From DASTFY01 sp963829955 (lineage in GTDB: Bacteria > Actinomycetota > Acidimicrobiia > Acidimicrobiales > Ilumatobacteraceae): a stretch of 64,000 bases of DNA. The notes below the pieces were generated by a model. That model was not told the DNA's origin and did not search any database. It saw only the letters and a program-made list of their open reading frames with translations. The stretch spans positions 1 to 64,000 of the forward strand of contig CAWHKS010000001.1 in assembly GCA_963829955.1 (NCBI GenBank), in the 5' to 3' direction. A program made the position numbers and the translations under genes. Of this stretch, positions 51,130 to 59,956 are shown piece by piece. Every line of letters starts with the position of its first letter. The first letter of the stretch is position 1.

Positions 51130-52611
51130 CTAGACGCCGATCTGGGCCCAGGGGCCCCAGATGGCGAACGTCATGCCCCGGCTGGCCTGGATGTTCACGT
51201 AGAGCGTGTGGCCGCTGGGATCGAACGTGGCGCCCGCGAACTCGTCGTTGAACCGGTTGGCCCCGCTCGAGCTGATGAGCCGGTTGAGCCCGATGTCGAA
51301 GAGCTGGCCGCCGATGGTCAGGCCACGGAGGTAGTTGTCGTTGACGTTGTCCTCGCACAGCACGAGGGTGTTGCGCCCGCCCCGGGTGGTGACGTTGTCC
51401 GGGAAGTCGAGCGTGTCAGCGTCCGGCGACTCGTAGATCAGCTGCAGCGTCCCGCTACGGGTGTTGTACGACCAGATCTGACCGGTCCCGTTGCCGAAGC
51501 CCTGGACCGTGTCGCTGGGGCCTGGCTCGGCGGGTCCGCCACCCTGCGTCGAGCAGAAGAAGACACGGTTGTTGTCGTAGACGGAGCCCTCCAGCCGGGA
51601 GAACCAGGCCGCGCCCTGATCGCGGCCCTGCCTGCCAACGTGGTTCAGCGCCTGGTCGTTGGAGGTGGGCGCGGACACGCCCGGGGTGTAGGGGAACGTC
51701 GGGTCCGGGTCGTCGATGTCCACCCACCTGACCTTGTAGGTCGCTCGCTGCGGTTGCGAGGCGGCCAGGTTGGCGTTCGGGATGCCGTCGACGGCCAACA
51801 TCTGCAGGCGACCGCCGTCGTCCAAGGAACCCTTCGCCATCGGATTGGTCGCCGGGATGTACCGGTAGAAGCCGGACGGGAAGCCGAAGTTGTCCTCGGT
51901 GAGATAGAGGATCCCGTCCTGCGGATCGAAGGCCACGGACTCGTGGGCGAAGCGGCCCGCCTTGGTGATCGGCAGGCGGTTCGACTGGCCATCGCTCGGG
52001 TTGGCGGCGGCAGGGACCTCGAAGATGAAGCCGTGGCGCTTCTGCAGCGTGACGTTGGAGGCGCCGGTGAAGTCTGGGCCCACATCGGGACCGTTGACGG
52101 TCTCCTCACAGGTGATCCAGCTGCCCCACGGCATGCGGCCACCTGAACAATTCATCTGCGTACCGTTGAGGCTGGTGTACGCCGACTGCACAACCCCGAA
52201 CTTGTCGACCACGGTCGTGGTCGTTCCGCCACCGGTCCTCGCGTCGTAGGGCGTGCCGGGGCCAAAGGCCCCGACGGGGCCGTTGACCTCGTGGTTGCGG
52301 ACGAGCACGACCGCGCCGTCCGGCCCCGGGAATGCAGCCATGCCGTCGTGCCGGCCGGGGAGGATGGTGCCGTCACTGAGCACGACCGTCGCCTCGGTGT
52401 CATGGAACGACCGGTAGTGGAACCCGTCGGGCAGCCAGAGCCGGACCTTCCCATCACGCTCGTCGGTCACTGGGCCAAGAACGTTGCGTGGCCCGCTCCC
52501 GGCCGCCGCCGCCCGGGCCAGGAAACCCTGGAACGGGCCGGCCAGCGCGGCCGCGCCGGCGGCGGCCCCGATGCCTCCCTGCAGGAACGTGCGACGAGAC
52601 AGACCAGCCAT
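51130..52611 (-). CDS. Tat-exported PhoX-like (DUF839) phosphatase family protein
   Basis: 493 residues from ATG 52611. A twin-arginine signal LSRRTFLQGGIGAAAGAAAL leads the chain, so the protein is exported folded. VVLVRNHEVNGPVGAFGPGT, GGTTTTVVDKFG, WGSWITCEETVNGPD, GFIFEVPAA and HESVAFDPQDGILYLTEDNF are DUF839/PhoX motifs that build a beta-propeller with calcium and iron ligands. Phosphatase activity is likely but not proven. A GGGGGG ribosome binding site lies upstream. Confidence 0.85.
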   Translation of the reverse strand: MAGLSRRTFLQGGIGAAAGAAALAGPFQGFLARAAAAGSGPRNVLGPVTDERDGKVRLWLPDGFHYRSFHDTEATVVLSDGTILPGRHDGMAAFPGPDGAVVLVRNHEVNGPVGAFGPGTPYDARTGGGTTTTVVDKFGVVQSAYTSLNGTQMNCSGGRMPWGSWITCEETVNGPDVGPDFTGASNVTLQKRHGFIFEVPAAANPSDGQSNRLPITKAGRFAHESVAFDPQDGILYLTEDNFGFPSGFYRYIPATNPMAKGSLDDGGRLQMLAVDGIPNANLAASQPQRATYKVRWVDIDDPDPTFPYTPGVSAPTSNDQALNHVGRQGRDQGAAWFSRLEGSVYDNNRVFFCSTQGGGPAEPGPSDTVQGFGNGTGQIWSYNTRSGTLQLIYESPDADTLDFPDNVTTRGGRNTLVLCEDNVNDNYLRGLTIGGQLFDIGLNRLISSSGANRFNDEFAGATFDPSGHTLYVNIQASRGMTFAIWGPWAQIGV

Positions 52612-52825
52612 TTGAACCCCCCAAGATTCGCACTTCGGTCAGTGACCGCAGCCCGTCGCTGCACTCACCGTGGCATCCGCCCGGCGGGACCATACATGCG
52701 GGTCGCCGGCGCGGGTCGTCCTCCCGTGCCTTCGGCACCCTTGGGAACGCTGCCTCGTCCCTCTCCGTGGCGAACGGCCTCCGAGACCGCCCTTCTGTGT
52801 GGCCTCGCCCGCGTTTCCCGGCCGG
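52612..52825. other. Short non-coding gap
   Basis: About 210 bases between the PhoX-like start and the ROK fragment stop. No gene or clear hairpin was seen; it must contain the PhoX promoter. Confidence 0.35.
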
Positions 52826-53262
52826 TCAGCCGGGCCGGCCGGCTCCCACCAGGGCGGCGTCGACGGCAGCGGGAGCGAGGATGGTCTCGAGAACCATGAC
52901 GGCGGCGCCGATGATGCCCGCCTCGTCTCCGAGCCGGCTCGGGATGACCTGCAGTCCGCCGGTCGCCAGCGGCAGCGACCGCCGGTAGACCACCTCGCGG
53001 ATGCCGGCCAGCAGCGGCTCGCCCACGCCGGCCACGTCGCCGCCGATGACGATGACCGCCGGGTTCAGCATGTTGACGCACGCCGCCAGCACACCGCCGA
53101 TGGCGTGGCCGGCCTGGCGCACGAGCCGTACGGCATCGGGCTGCCCGGCCAGCACCTGGGCGACGACATCCCTGCTCGTGCGGGTGCCCAAGCCGAGCTC
53201 GTCCAGCCGGGCCGCCATCGCGCTACCGCCAGCTATGGCCTCGAGACAGCCGAGCCACGCCC
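52826..53262 (-). pseudogene. C-terminal fragment of a ROK-family regulator or sugar kinase
   Basis: The open minus-strand frame continues past 53218 without a stop and reads GCLEAIAGGSAMAARLDELG, AIGGVLAACVNMLNPAVIVI and IGGDVAGVGEPLLAGIREVV. These are the C-terminal third of ROK proteins, starting at the GCxE part of the zinc motif. Upstream of about 53255 the match stops: the cysteines of CxCGxxG are absent (WLGCLE). The N-terminal DNA-binding and kinase half is missing. It abuts a beheaded sugar-binding gene on the other strand. Confidence 0.8.
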
Positions 53263-53865
53263 GAGTCGGCGAGGGCCACGATCCTCGGCGACAACTACGA
53301 CATCGGGGCCAAGGCGGCCACGTTCATCGCCGGCCGGCTCAACTGCGAGGGCAACGTCGTGGAGATCCAGGGCATCGCCGGCATCTCGGTGACGACCGAC
53401 CGCAGCCAGGGCTTCGCCGACACCCTCGAGGCGCTGTGCGGTGACGGCATCGAGATCGTTGCCCAGCAGCCGGCGGACTTCACGCCCGACCTCGGTCTCG
53501 AGGTGATGGAGGCCATCCTCCAGGCCAACGACCAGATCGACGCCGTGTACACGCACGACGACGACATGGCCGAGGGCGTCGTCGCCGCCATCGAGAACGC
53601 CGGCCGCGAGGACGAGATGTTCCTGACCGGCGCCGGTGGCTCCTGCACCGCGTTCGACCGGATCGAGAGCGGTGGGCTCTACGCCGCCACCTACCTCTAC
53701 AGCCCGACGATGGCCGGCTCGGCCGTGAACATGGCCCGCCTCATCGCGCAGGGCGAGGGGTTCTCGGACCTGGTCGAGCCCGAGGTTCCGTCCCTCATCG
53801 TCGTGCCGCCGACCGAGGTGGTCCAGGACAACGTCGCCGACCTGCGCGAGCTCTGCTTCGAGTAG
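53263..53865 (+). pseudogene. C-terminal fragment of a sugar ABC transporter substrate-binding protein
   Basis: The frame reads ILGDNYDIGAKAATFIAGRL, VVEIQGIAGISVTTDRSQGF, AVYTHDDDMAEGVVAAIENA and ATYLYSPTMAGSAVNMARLI to a stop at 53865. It covers the last 195 or so residues of a periplasmic-binding-protein-like (RbsB type) lipoprotein. The signal sequence and first lobe are missing. The head-to-head arrangement with the ROK fragment fits a deletion that removed both 5' halves and the shared promoter. Confidence 0.8.
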
Positions 53866-53888
53866 AGGTCGCCCAGCCGCCTCATCAG

Positions 53889-53919
53889 AGGGCCTCCGGC
53901 ACCCGTTGCCGGAGGCCCT
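53889..53919. terminator. Strong bidirectional hairpin terminator
   Basis: A perfect 13-bp stem (AGGGCCTCCGGCA with TGCCGGAGGCCCT) has a 5-base loop. It lies between the convergent sugar-binding fragment and the VOC gene, whose stop codon begins at the stem's edge. The survival of such a site downstream of the fragment fits the end of a former operon. Confidence 0.8.
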
Positions 53920-54386
53920 CAGAGGCGCAGCGGCTTGACCGGAGCGCCGATGAGCGCGGGGTCCGAGCGCCAGTCGACGCCGGGCACGTCCACGTAGAGC
54001 TCGATCTCGTTCCCGTCCGGATCCTCGATGTAGAGGCTGTGGGTGACGGTGTGGTCAGCGCTGCCGACGATCGTGGTGCCGCTCGCCTGCAGGGCGGCGA
54101 ACGCCTCGCGGAGCTCGTCGTCGCTGTCGCCCATCTTCAGCCCGAAGTGGTACAACCCGACGCGCCGGCCCTGTGGCTGGGCGGCGGCGTCCGGCCCCAC
54201 CTCGATGAGCAACAGCTCGTGGTGGGTCCGCCCGGACGGTGAGGCGAAGGCGGCGACGGGCAGGTGCCCTGCCTCGCTCTCCTCCGGCAGGATCTGCCGC
54301 CAGCCGAGGACGTCGCGGTAGAAGCGGGCCGAGCGGTCGATGTCCCGCACGTACAGGACCAGGTGGCCGAGTTCCTTCACTTCCAT
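53919..54386 (-). CDS. VOC-superfamily dioxygenase-like protein
   Basis: 155 residues from ATG 54386. The two-module pattern is clear: ELGHLVLYVRDIDRSARFYR DVLGW (first His ligand), HELLLIEVG, YHFGLKMGDSDDELREAFAA (second His) and SLYIEDPDGNEIELYVDVPG (Glu ligand). The three metal ligands of extradiol-type VOC enzymes are present. The substrate is unknown. It is divergent from ppk2. Confidence 0.88.
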   Translation of the reverse strand: MEVKELGHLVLYVRDIDRSARFYRDVLGWRQILPEESEAGHLPVAAFASPSGRTHHELLLIEVGPDAAAQPQGRRVGLYHFGLKMGDSDDELREAFAALQASGTTIVGSADHTVTHSLYIEDPDGNEIELYVDVPGVDWRSDPALIGAPVKPLRL

Positions 54387-54451
54387 GTGCTCAGTCTGCC
54401 GGTGCACGACGCCGAACCGCCCAGTTCAGGCGGGTCCCTCCCGGACCGTCG

Positions 54452-54457
54452 TACGCT
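54452..54457 (+). promoter_or_regulatory. -10 box of a leaderless promoter for ppk2
   Basis: TACGCT precedes ATG 54466 by 8 bases with no ribosome binding site. Confidence 0.5.
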
Positions 54458-54465
54458 GGCCGCTC

Positions 54466-55299
54466 ATGGCCGGGCGAACGAAGTCGTCGAAGGGGACGCG
54501 GACGATCGAGCGCGTGCCGAAGAAGGTGTACGTGCGTGAGCTCTTCCGCCTCCAGGCCGAGCTGGTCAAGGTCCAGGAGTGGGTACGGACGGAGAACCGT
54601 CGGCTCGTGGTGGTCTTCGAAGGGCGGGACGCCGCCGGCAAGGGGAGCACGATCAAACGCGTCGCCCAGTTCCTCAACCCCCGTGTCGCCCGCATCGCCG
54701 CCCTTCCCGCGCCGACCGAGCGGGAGCGGACCCAGTGGTACTTCCAGCGCTACGTGGCCCAGTTGCCGGCGGCCGGCGAGATCGTGCTGTTCGACCGGTC
54801 CTGGTACAACCGGGCCGGCGTCGAGCAGGTGATGGGCTTCTGCACCGCCGACGAGTACCACCGCTTCCTGCACCAGTGCCCCATCTTCGAGCGGATGCTC
54901 GTGGAGGAGGGCGTCCTGCTACGCAAGTACTGGTTCTCCGTCGGCGACGCCGAGCAGGAGGCACGGTTCCGGTCCCGCTTGGAGGATCCGATGCGCCAGT
55001 GGAAGCTCTCGCCGATGGATCTCGAGTCCGTCACCAGGTGGGAGGACTTCTCACGGGCCAAGGACCAGATGATGGTGCACACCGACATCCCGGAAGCGCC
55101 CTGGTTCGTCGTCGAGAGCGACGACAAGCGCCGAGCGAGGCTCAACATGATCGCCCACCTGCTGAGCACACTCGACTACCACGAGGTGGTCAGGGTGCCC
55201 CTCACGCTCCCGAAGCGTCCGGAGTCCAGGGGCTACGTCCGTCCGCCACGCGACACGCAGACGTACGTCCCCGACCACGCGGCGACCCTCACCGGCTGA
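54466..55299 (+). CDS. ppk2: Polyphosphate kinase 2 family protein
   Basis: 277 residues from ATG 54466; a longer upstream frame is not family sequence. The PPK2 Walker A is LVVVFEGRDAAGKGSTIKRV (about residues 45-64), Walker B is IVLFDRSWYNRAGVEQVMGF, and RKYWFSVGDAEQEARF and WKLSPMDLESVTRWEDFSRA are lid and class motifs. It uses polyphosphate to phosphorylate nucleotides, or the reverse. The basic N-terminal tail is typical. Confidence 0.93.
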   Translation: MAGRTKSSKGTRTIERVPKKVYVRELFRLQAELVKVQEWVRTENRRLVVVFEGRDAAGKGSTIKRVAQFLNPRVARIAALPAPTERERTQWYFQRYVAQLPAAGEIVLFDRSWYNRAGVEQVMGFCTADEYHRFLHQCPIFERMLVEEGVLLRKYWFSVGDAEQEARFRSRLEDPMRQWKLSPMDLESVTRWEDFSRAKDQMMVHTDIPEAPWFVVESDDKRRARLNMIAHLLSTLDYHEVVRVPLTLPKRPESRGYVRPPRDTQTYVPDHAATLTG

Positions 55300-55466
55300 C
55301 GGCGGCGGGTTGACCGCGGCGCGCTGGCGCGCGCCCGGGGGAACCGTGATCGTCCACCACCTGGCAGTTCTGACCGTGGCGGAGCGGGCCGCACAGCCGA
55401 TGTAGGCGGGGCGCACCCCGCCCACATCAGCCAGGTCAGTTCGTGTGTCGGTTCAGTCGAGGACCG

Positions 55467-56996
55467 TCACTTGATGGCGCGGTGACCCTTCATGTCGAAG
55501 CCGCCAGTGCCGCTGCCCCCGCCCTTCGTGGTGCCGCTGACGGCGGACGTCGTCATGGCGAACGCCAGCGTGGCGTGGGCGGTGGCGTCGGACATCTGGT
55601 CGAGCGCGGTATTGCTCAAGTTGTTGATGGTGTCGCACGACTGGTGGTAGCAGGGGTCGTAGGCCCGGCCGGCGGTGCCGCCATAAACAGCGGCCTGTGG
55701 GGCGGTCTTGATGCCTTCGGCGCCGGTGAACAAGCCGCCGGCGGGGATGCCGTTGTTGATGAAGGCGAAGTAGTCGGATCGCCCGTCGAACTCGGTCGGC
55801 TCGGTCGCCAGGCCCTGCGAGGCGAAGTAGTCGAGGAACACCTTCTCGACGTTGGCCGACCCGGTCGGGCCCTTGATGCCGAAGGCCGAGCCGTCACCGT
55901 CGTAGACGAAGCGGACGAAGTTCGGCGAGCCGACCATGTCGAAGTTGAGGTTTACGGCGTGGTCCTTCAGGGCGCGGGCGCTGAGCTGGGAGACGTAGTA
56001 GTTCGAGCCGATGAGCCCGTCCTCCTCGCCGCCCCAGAAGGCGAAGCGCACCTTGTTGGTGGGTGCGATGCCGAGCGTGTCCATCTGCAGCGCCGTCTCG
56101 AGGATCGTGGATGTGCCGCTGCCGTTGTCGTTGATGCCGGGGCCCTCGGCCACGGAGTCGAGGTGGGCGCCGACCACCACTAGCCGGTCAGCCCGTCCCC
56201 CAGGGGTATCCGCTAGCAGGTTGAACGTGTTCGTCGTTTTCAGCGTGGCGTTGACGGCGACACGCATCCGCAGGTTCGCGGTCGTCGCCAGTTGCTCGCC
56301 GAGGGCGAACGTCGTGCTCACGGCCGGGATGGCAGCCACCGGCGGGTCGAGCGTGCCGAAGAACAGACCGAGCCGGTCGTCGTTCGGAACGACGTTGCCC
56401 TGGTTGAAAACGATCACCGCGCTGGCGCCAGCCGCGGTGGCGTTGGTCACCTTGTCCCGGAAGAAGCAGGTGCCGCGCTGGATGAGCGCGATGTTGCCGG
56501 CAGTAAAGCCGGCGAAGTCGGCCGCCTCGCAGCCACTCGTCGAGGCGCGGTCACCGGCGAGGTTGATGTCGACGGGCTGGACGGCCGTCGTGACGTCGCC
56601 ACTGCCGGAGTAGGACATGGCCGCGAAGTCAACGTTCGCGACGTAGGTCACCTGACCGGGGGCCGTCTGCTGCATCGCGCTCGAGTTCAGGATGAACTGC
56701 TCGTAGCTGAAGTTCTGTCGCGTGACGTTGTAGCCGGCCGCTCCCAGCAGGCCCTCCACGTACTGGCCCGAGGCTTCGTAGCCCGGCGTGCCCGCGGCGC
56801 GGGTCCCGCCGTTCTGGTTCGCGATCCTCTGCAGTGCCCGTTCGTGGGTGAGGATGCCGTTGACCGTCACGGCGCGGCGTAGAGCGGATGAGTCGACACC
56901 GGTGTCGGCCGAAGCCGGCACGATGGTCGTGAGCGCGAGGCCGGCGACCACGGTCACGCCGCCCGCTACCCGCCGGAGATGGCGATGATGGACCAT
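55467..56996 (-). CDS. Secreted M28-family zinc peptidase with PA domain
   Basis: 509 residues from ATG 56996, after GGAGCAACC. A signal peptide (about residues 1-32, ending ASA) precedes the catalytic part. A PA insert carries GFTAGNIALIQRGTCFFRDK. Zinc ligands are in LVVVGAHLDSVAEGPGINDN (H and D) and FAFWGGEEDGLIGSNYY (EE), with later DFDGRSDYF-like EFDGRSDYFAFI and a terminal CYHQSCDTINNL. These enzymes release amino acids from peptides outside the cell. Two cysteines near the C-terminus may form a disulfide. Confidence 0.92.
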   Translation of the reverse strand: MVHHRHLRRVAGGVTVVAGLALTTIVPASADTGVDSSALRRAVTVNGILTHERALQRIANQNGGTRAAGTPGYEASGQYVEGLLGAAGYNVTRQNFSYEQFILNSSAMQQTAPGQVTYVANVDFAAMSYSGSGDVTTAVQPVDINLAGDRASTSGCEAADFAGFTAGNIALIQRGTCFFRDKVTNATAAGASAVIVFNQGNVVPNDDRLGLFFGTLDPPVAAIPAVSTTFALGEQLATTANLRMRVAVNATLKTTNTFNLLADTPGGRADRLVVVGAHLDSVAEGPGINDNGSGTSTILETALQMDTLGIAPTNKVRFAFWGGEEDGLIGSNYYVSQLSARALKDHAVNLNFDMVGSPNFVRFVYDGDGSAFGIKGPTGSANVEKVFLDYFASQGLATEPTEFDGRSDYFAFINNGIPAGGLFTGAEGIKTAPQAAVYGGTAGRAYDPCYHQSCDTINNLSNTALDQMSDATAHATLAFAMTTSAVSGTTKGGGSGTGGFDMKGHRAIK

Positions 56997-57288
56997 ATGG
57001 TTGCTCCTTGATCTGGGTTCCGGGCCAGAGGGTCGGCCCCCGCCCGCCTGGAGGAAACGTACCGGACGAGGCGTTGCGTGGTCCATCGCTACCACCGTCT
57101 GCAGGGGTCGTCCGGCCACCGTTCGGGGCGATGGCAGCGCCGGGAGGAACCGGACCGATCGGGCCGTTCCCGGCTGGTGTGAAGACCGACGAAGGTGAAG
57201 GACACCTACGACCGGCCCAGGCGGCGGGTGCTGTTGACCATGCCGTCCGGCCTCTCGGTCGTACGGCGCGCTCCGTCGCACCAGGGTG
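56997..57288. other. Intergenic gap before the arsenic cluster
   Basis: About 290 bases. It holds the M28 promoter and ribosome binding site; no gene is seen. Confidence 0.35.
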
Positions 57289-58029
57289 CTACTCGGTCGC
57301 AGCGGTACTTTCTCCAGAAGACCTGGGCGGCGGGAACAGCAAGCGGATCAGCCCGAAGGCCACTGCTGTTCCGACGAGTTGCATGGCGATGAACATCGGC
57401 GCGGATGACGGCGCGATGCCTGCGAAGGTGTCGGACAGGGTGCGGGCGATAGTGACGGCGGGATTGGCGAAGCTCGTGGAGGACGTGAAGAAGTAGGCGC
57501 CGCCGATCCACACGCCGACTGCGACTGCAACGACATTGGCTCGTCCGCTACGGACGCAGCCGTGTATGACCAGGAGCAGTCCCGCGGTGGCGACCACCTC
57601 GGACAACCACAGAGCGCCTGAGGACCGAACTTCGCTCGAGGGGTCGATGGCCGGCAGGTCGAACATGAGGTTGGCCAGCACAGCGCCCAGGCATCCGCCG
57701 ATCACCTGCGCGGCGATGTACGGCCCGACCTCGCGAGCGCGGATCCCGCCGAACGCCCGATCGATGATCGTCACCACCGGGTTGAAGTGAGCACCCGACA
57801 CGGCTCCAAGCATCCAGATCAACGCCACCAGCGCTCCAGCCGTGGCCGCCGCGTTCTCCAGGAGCTCGAGGCCGGTGTCGTCGGGAGACAGCCGGCTGGC
57901 CATGATCCCAGAACCGATCACCGCCACGACGAGCAGTCCGGTGCCGAGTGCTTCGGCGACGAGGCGACGAGGCAGGTCGAGTTGAAGGCGCCCGGCACCG
58001 GTCTCGGGTTGTTGGGCGAGGTGGCTCAC
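57289..58029 (-). CDS. MIP-family aquaporin/aquaglyceroporin of the arsenic cluster
   Basis: 246 residues with six membrane segments. The two half-helix motifs are GAHFNPVVTIIDRAFGG (NPV in place of NPA) and SFANPAVTIARTLSDTF (NPA). Related AqpS-type channels in ars operons let arsenite, produced by ArsC, leave the cell down its gradient. It follows arsI by 8 bases and so is controlled from the arsR-arsI region. The permeant is inferred from the neighbours. Confidence 0.85.
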   Translation of the reverse strand: MSHLAQQPETGAGRLQLDLPRRLVAEALGTGLLVVAVIGSGIMASRLSPDDTGLELLENAAATAGALVALIWMLGAVSGAHFNPVVTIIDRAFGGIRAREVGPYIAAQVIGGCLGAVLANLMFDLPAIDPSSEVRSSGALWLSEVVATAGLLLVIHGCVRSGRANVVAVAVGVWIGGAYFFTSSTSFANPAVTIARTLSDTFAGIAPSSAPMFIAMQLVGTAVAFGLIRLLFPPPRSSGESTAATE

Positions 58030-58037
58030 CGCTGTGA

Positions 58038-58514
58038 TCAGCAGCAGCTCGCCGTGGTGTCGGGAACGAGCGCGCCGTCGTCGTCGGGCGTGGCGCAGCA
58101 GGTTGCTCCCGTCTCAGGGTCGACGGTGCGGAGCTGGCCGTCGGGCATCTCGACGTGCTCGAGGACGGTGTAGATCTCCCACGGCTCTCCCGAGGGACCG
58201 TCGACCCACACCTTGTCCTGGCGGGCGTAGCAACACGACACCCCGTCCTCGGTGGCGGTGGCGAGGCCCTCGCCGCTGAGACGAGCTTGTGCGGCGACGA
58301 CCTCGGCGGTGGAAGCCACTTCGACGCCGAGATGGTTGAGGGTGCCGCCCTGACCGGGGGTTTCGATCAGCACCAGCTTGAGCGGCGGCTCGGCGATGGC
58401 GAAGTTGGCGTACCCGGGCCGCACCTTGGCCGGCTCCGAGGCGAACAGTTTGGAATAGAACTCGATGGCGGGATCGAGCTCCTCGACGTTGATGGCGAGC
58501 TGGACTCTGGACAT
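58038..58514 (-). CDS. arsI: ArsI/CadI-type VOC protein (C-As lyase-like)
   Basis: 158 residues from ATG 58514. It begins VQLAINVEELDPAIEFYSKL and contains TLNHLGVEV, the vicinal cysteine pair in TEDGVSCCYARQDKVWVDGP (about residues 90-110) that binds trivalent organoarsenicals, and EPWEIYTVLEHVEMP with the final metal ligand. ArsI cleaves the C-As bond of methylarsenite; CadI relatives respond to cadmium. The cysteine-rich tail (CCATPDDDG ... CC) is common in the group. It is divergent from arsR over a palindromic operator. Confidence 0.85.
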   Translation of the reverse strand: MSRVQLAINVEELDPAIEFYSKLFASEPAKVRPGYANFAIAEPPLKLVLIETPGQGGTLNHLGVEVASTAEVVAAQARLSGEGLATATEDGVSCCYARQDKVWVDGPSGEPWEIYTVLEHVEMPDGQLRTVDPETGATCCATPDDDGALVPDTTASCC

Positions 58515-58544
58515 GGTGGACCCTCCTGATATATTGGCGTCTAT

Positions 58545-58565
58545 CAATAGATAGCCTATCTATCG
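58545..58565. promoter_or_regulatory. ArsR operator candidate between arsI and arsR
   Basis: A perfect inverted repeat ATAGATAG-C-CTATCTAT (58547-58563), with one extra matching base pair on each side except one mismatch, lies in the 60-base divergent gap. It is AT-rich against a GC-rich background, like known ArsR/SmtB 12-2-12-type sites. Confidence 0.75.
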
Positions 58566-58575
58566 ATGTTTGTCA

Positions 58576-58935
58576 ATGGATGGTGTGATCGTGGCTGAAC
58601 GCAAGTCCGTCGTCCTGCTCGAGAGCGACCAGTGCTGCCCGACCGTGAGCGAGGCGCCCCTCAGCGAAGCCGACGCAACCGAACTTGCCCGTAGGTTCGC
58701 CGCTCTCGCCGATCCGGCGCGGCTGCGGGTCCTGTCCCTGCTCGCCTCCGCCCCGGCCGGCGAAGTGTGCGCCTGCGATCTGGTCGAACCGGTCGGCCGC
58801 TCCCAGCCCACGGTGTCGCACCACCTCAAGGTCTTGAGCGAGGCCGGTCTGATCGTGGGCGACAAGCGGGGCCGATGGGTCTGGTACCGAGCCGTGCCTG
58901 AAAGCCTCGCCGAGCTTCGCTCCACGCTGGTCTGA
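58576..58935 (+). CDS. arsR: ArsR-family metal-responsive repressor
   Basis: 119 residues from ATG 58576 (TTG 58570 or GTG 58588 are possible). The winged helix has ARRFAALADPARLRVLSLLA, EVCACDLVEPVG with the metal-binding CxC at the start of the recognition region, RSQPTVSHHLKVLSEAGLIV and GRWVWYRAVPESL. An extra CC (SDQCCPT) lies near the N-terminus. It is predicted to release DNA when arsenite binds. It is divergent from arsI and overlaps its own operator. Confidence 0.92.
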   Translation: MDGVIVAERKSVVLLESDQCCPTVSEAPLSEADATELARRFAALADPARLRVLSLLASAPAGEVCACDLVEPVGRSQPTVSHHLKVLSEAGLIVGDKRGRWVWYRAVPESLAELRSTLV

Positions 58936-58951
58936 TCGGGACCGGGCGATC

Positions 58952-59179
58952 ATGCACCCGCTGTCCCGTCCCGCTCGGCTGTGCTGGTACCTCGACGCCC
59001 ACCGATGGGCCGTCGCGGCCATGAACATCACCGCCGCCGCGCTCTTCGTGCTCGGTTGCGTCGGGTTCTTCTGGCCAGCCCTCTACCTCGGCTCGGTCAC
59101 GCTGTTCCTCGTTGGAAGTCTGTTGTTCCTGTTCGCAGCGTTGGCGTCGGCGTTGCTCGAGCACGGGCCGTCCACCTAG
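58952..59179 (+). CDS. Small membrane protein (YrhK-like)
   Basis: 75 residues from ATG 58952. Two hydrophobic helices (AVAAMNITAAALFVLGCVGF and LYLGSVTLFLVGSLLFLFAA) occupy most of it; the second resembles the YrhK domain. It lies between arsR and arsM with small gaps, so it is co-transcribed with them. A role in arsenic handling is not known. Confidence 0.65.
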   Translation: MHPLSRPARLCWYLDAHRWAVAAMNITAAALFVLGCVGFFWPALYLGSVTLFLVGSLLFLFAALASALLEHGPST

Positions 59180-59221
59180 CGGCAGTCGGCGTCACCAGCT
59201 CTGGACAAGAGGAGGCACTTC

Positions 59222-59932
59222 GTGAACGAACAACAGATCCGCGAAGAGGTCCGGGACTACTACAGACGAGCGGCCCAGGAGGGCAGTGACGGCCTCGGCC
59301 ACGATGGCGTCTGGGGCGCAAGCCGGTACGACCCTGACGCTCTTGCTGACGCGCCGCCTGGCGCCGCGGAGCTCTCGATGGGGTGCGGGAACCCGCTCAC
59401 CATGGTCGTGCTGGGTCCGGGCGACGACGTGCTCGACCTCGGGTCCGGTGGAGGGCTCGACGTGATCCTGTCTGCGAAGCGAGTCGCACCGAGCGGGACC
59501 GCCTACGGCGTCGACGAGCTCGACGAGATGATCAAGGTCGCCCAGGCCCACGCCGCCGAAGCCGGGGTCACCAACGCACGGTTCCTGAAGGGTCTGATCG
59601 AGAGAGTCCCTCTTCCGGACGCATCGGTCGACGTTGTCATCTCGAACTGCGTCATCTGCCTCGCGCCCGACAAGACACCGGTCTTCACCGAGATCGCCCG
59701 CGTGCTCCGGCCCGGCGGCCGCATGGCGGTGACCGACATCGTGGCCGACGACGACTACACCGCAGAGGACAGGGACGGGGGCTGGGCCGAATGCGGGGTC
59801 GGCGCACTCCGGCACGACGCGTATCTGGCGATCGTCACGTCAGCCGGACTGGTCGACGCCTCAATCGAGTACACGCACGACACCGGCCCGGGATTGCACG
59901 GCGCCACCGTTCGCGCCCGGCGTCCCCGGTAG
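59222..59932 (+). CDS. arsM: Arsenite S-adenosylmethionine methyltransferase
   Basis: 236 residues from GTG 59222, 6 bases after GAGGAGG. The SAM motif is DVLDLGSGGGLDVILSAKRV (about residues 70-88). The three cysteines that bind As(III) are seen in LSMGCGNPLTMV, VISNCVICLAPDKTPVFTEI and GWAECGVGALRHDAY. These match the functional cysteines of ArsM enzymes. It methylates arsenite and, with ArsI nearby, suggests both making and breaking of methylarsenicals. It is shorter than some eukaryotic ArsM. Confidence 0.92.
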   Translation: MNEQQIREEVRDYYRRAAQEGSDGLGHDGVWGASRYDPDALADAPPGAAELSMGCGNPLTMVVLGPGDDVLDLGSGGGLDVILSAKRVAPSGTAYGVDELDEMIKVAQAHAAEAGVTNARFLKGLIERVPLPDASVDVVISNCVICLAPDKTPVFTEIARVLRPGGRMAVTDIVADDDYTAEDRDGGWAECGVGALRHDAYLAIVTSAGLVDASIEYTHDTGPGLHGATVRARRPR

Positions 59933-59956
59933 GGCTCGACCGTCCTGCCCATCGCC

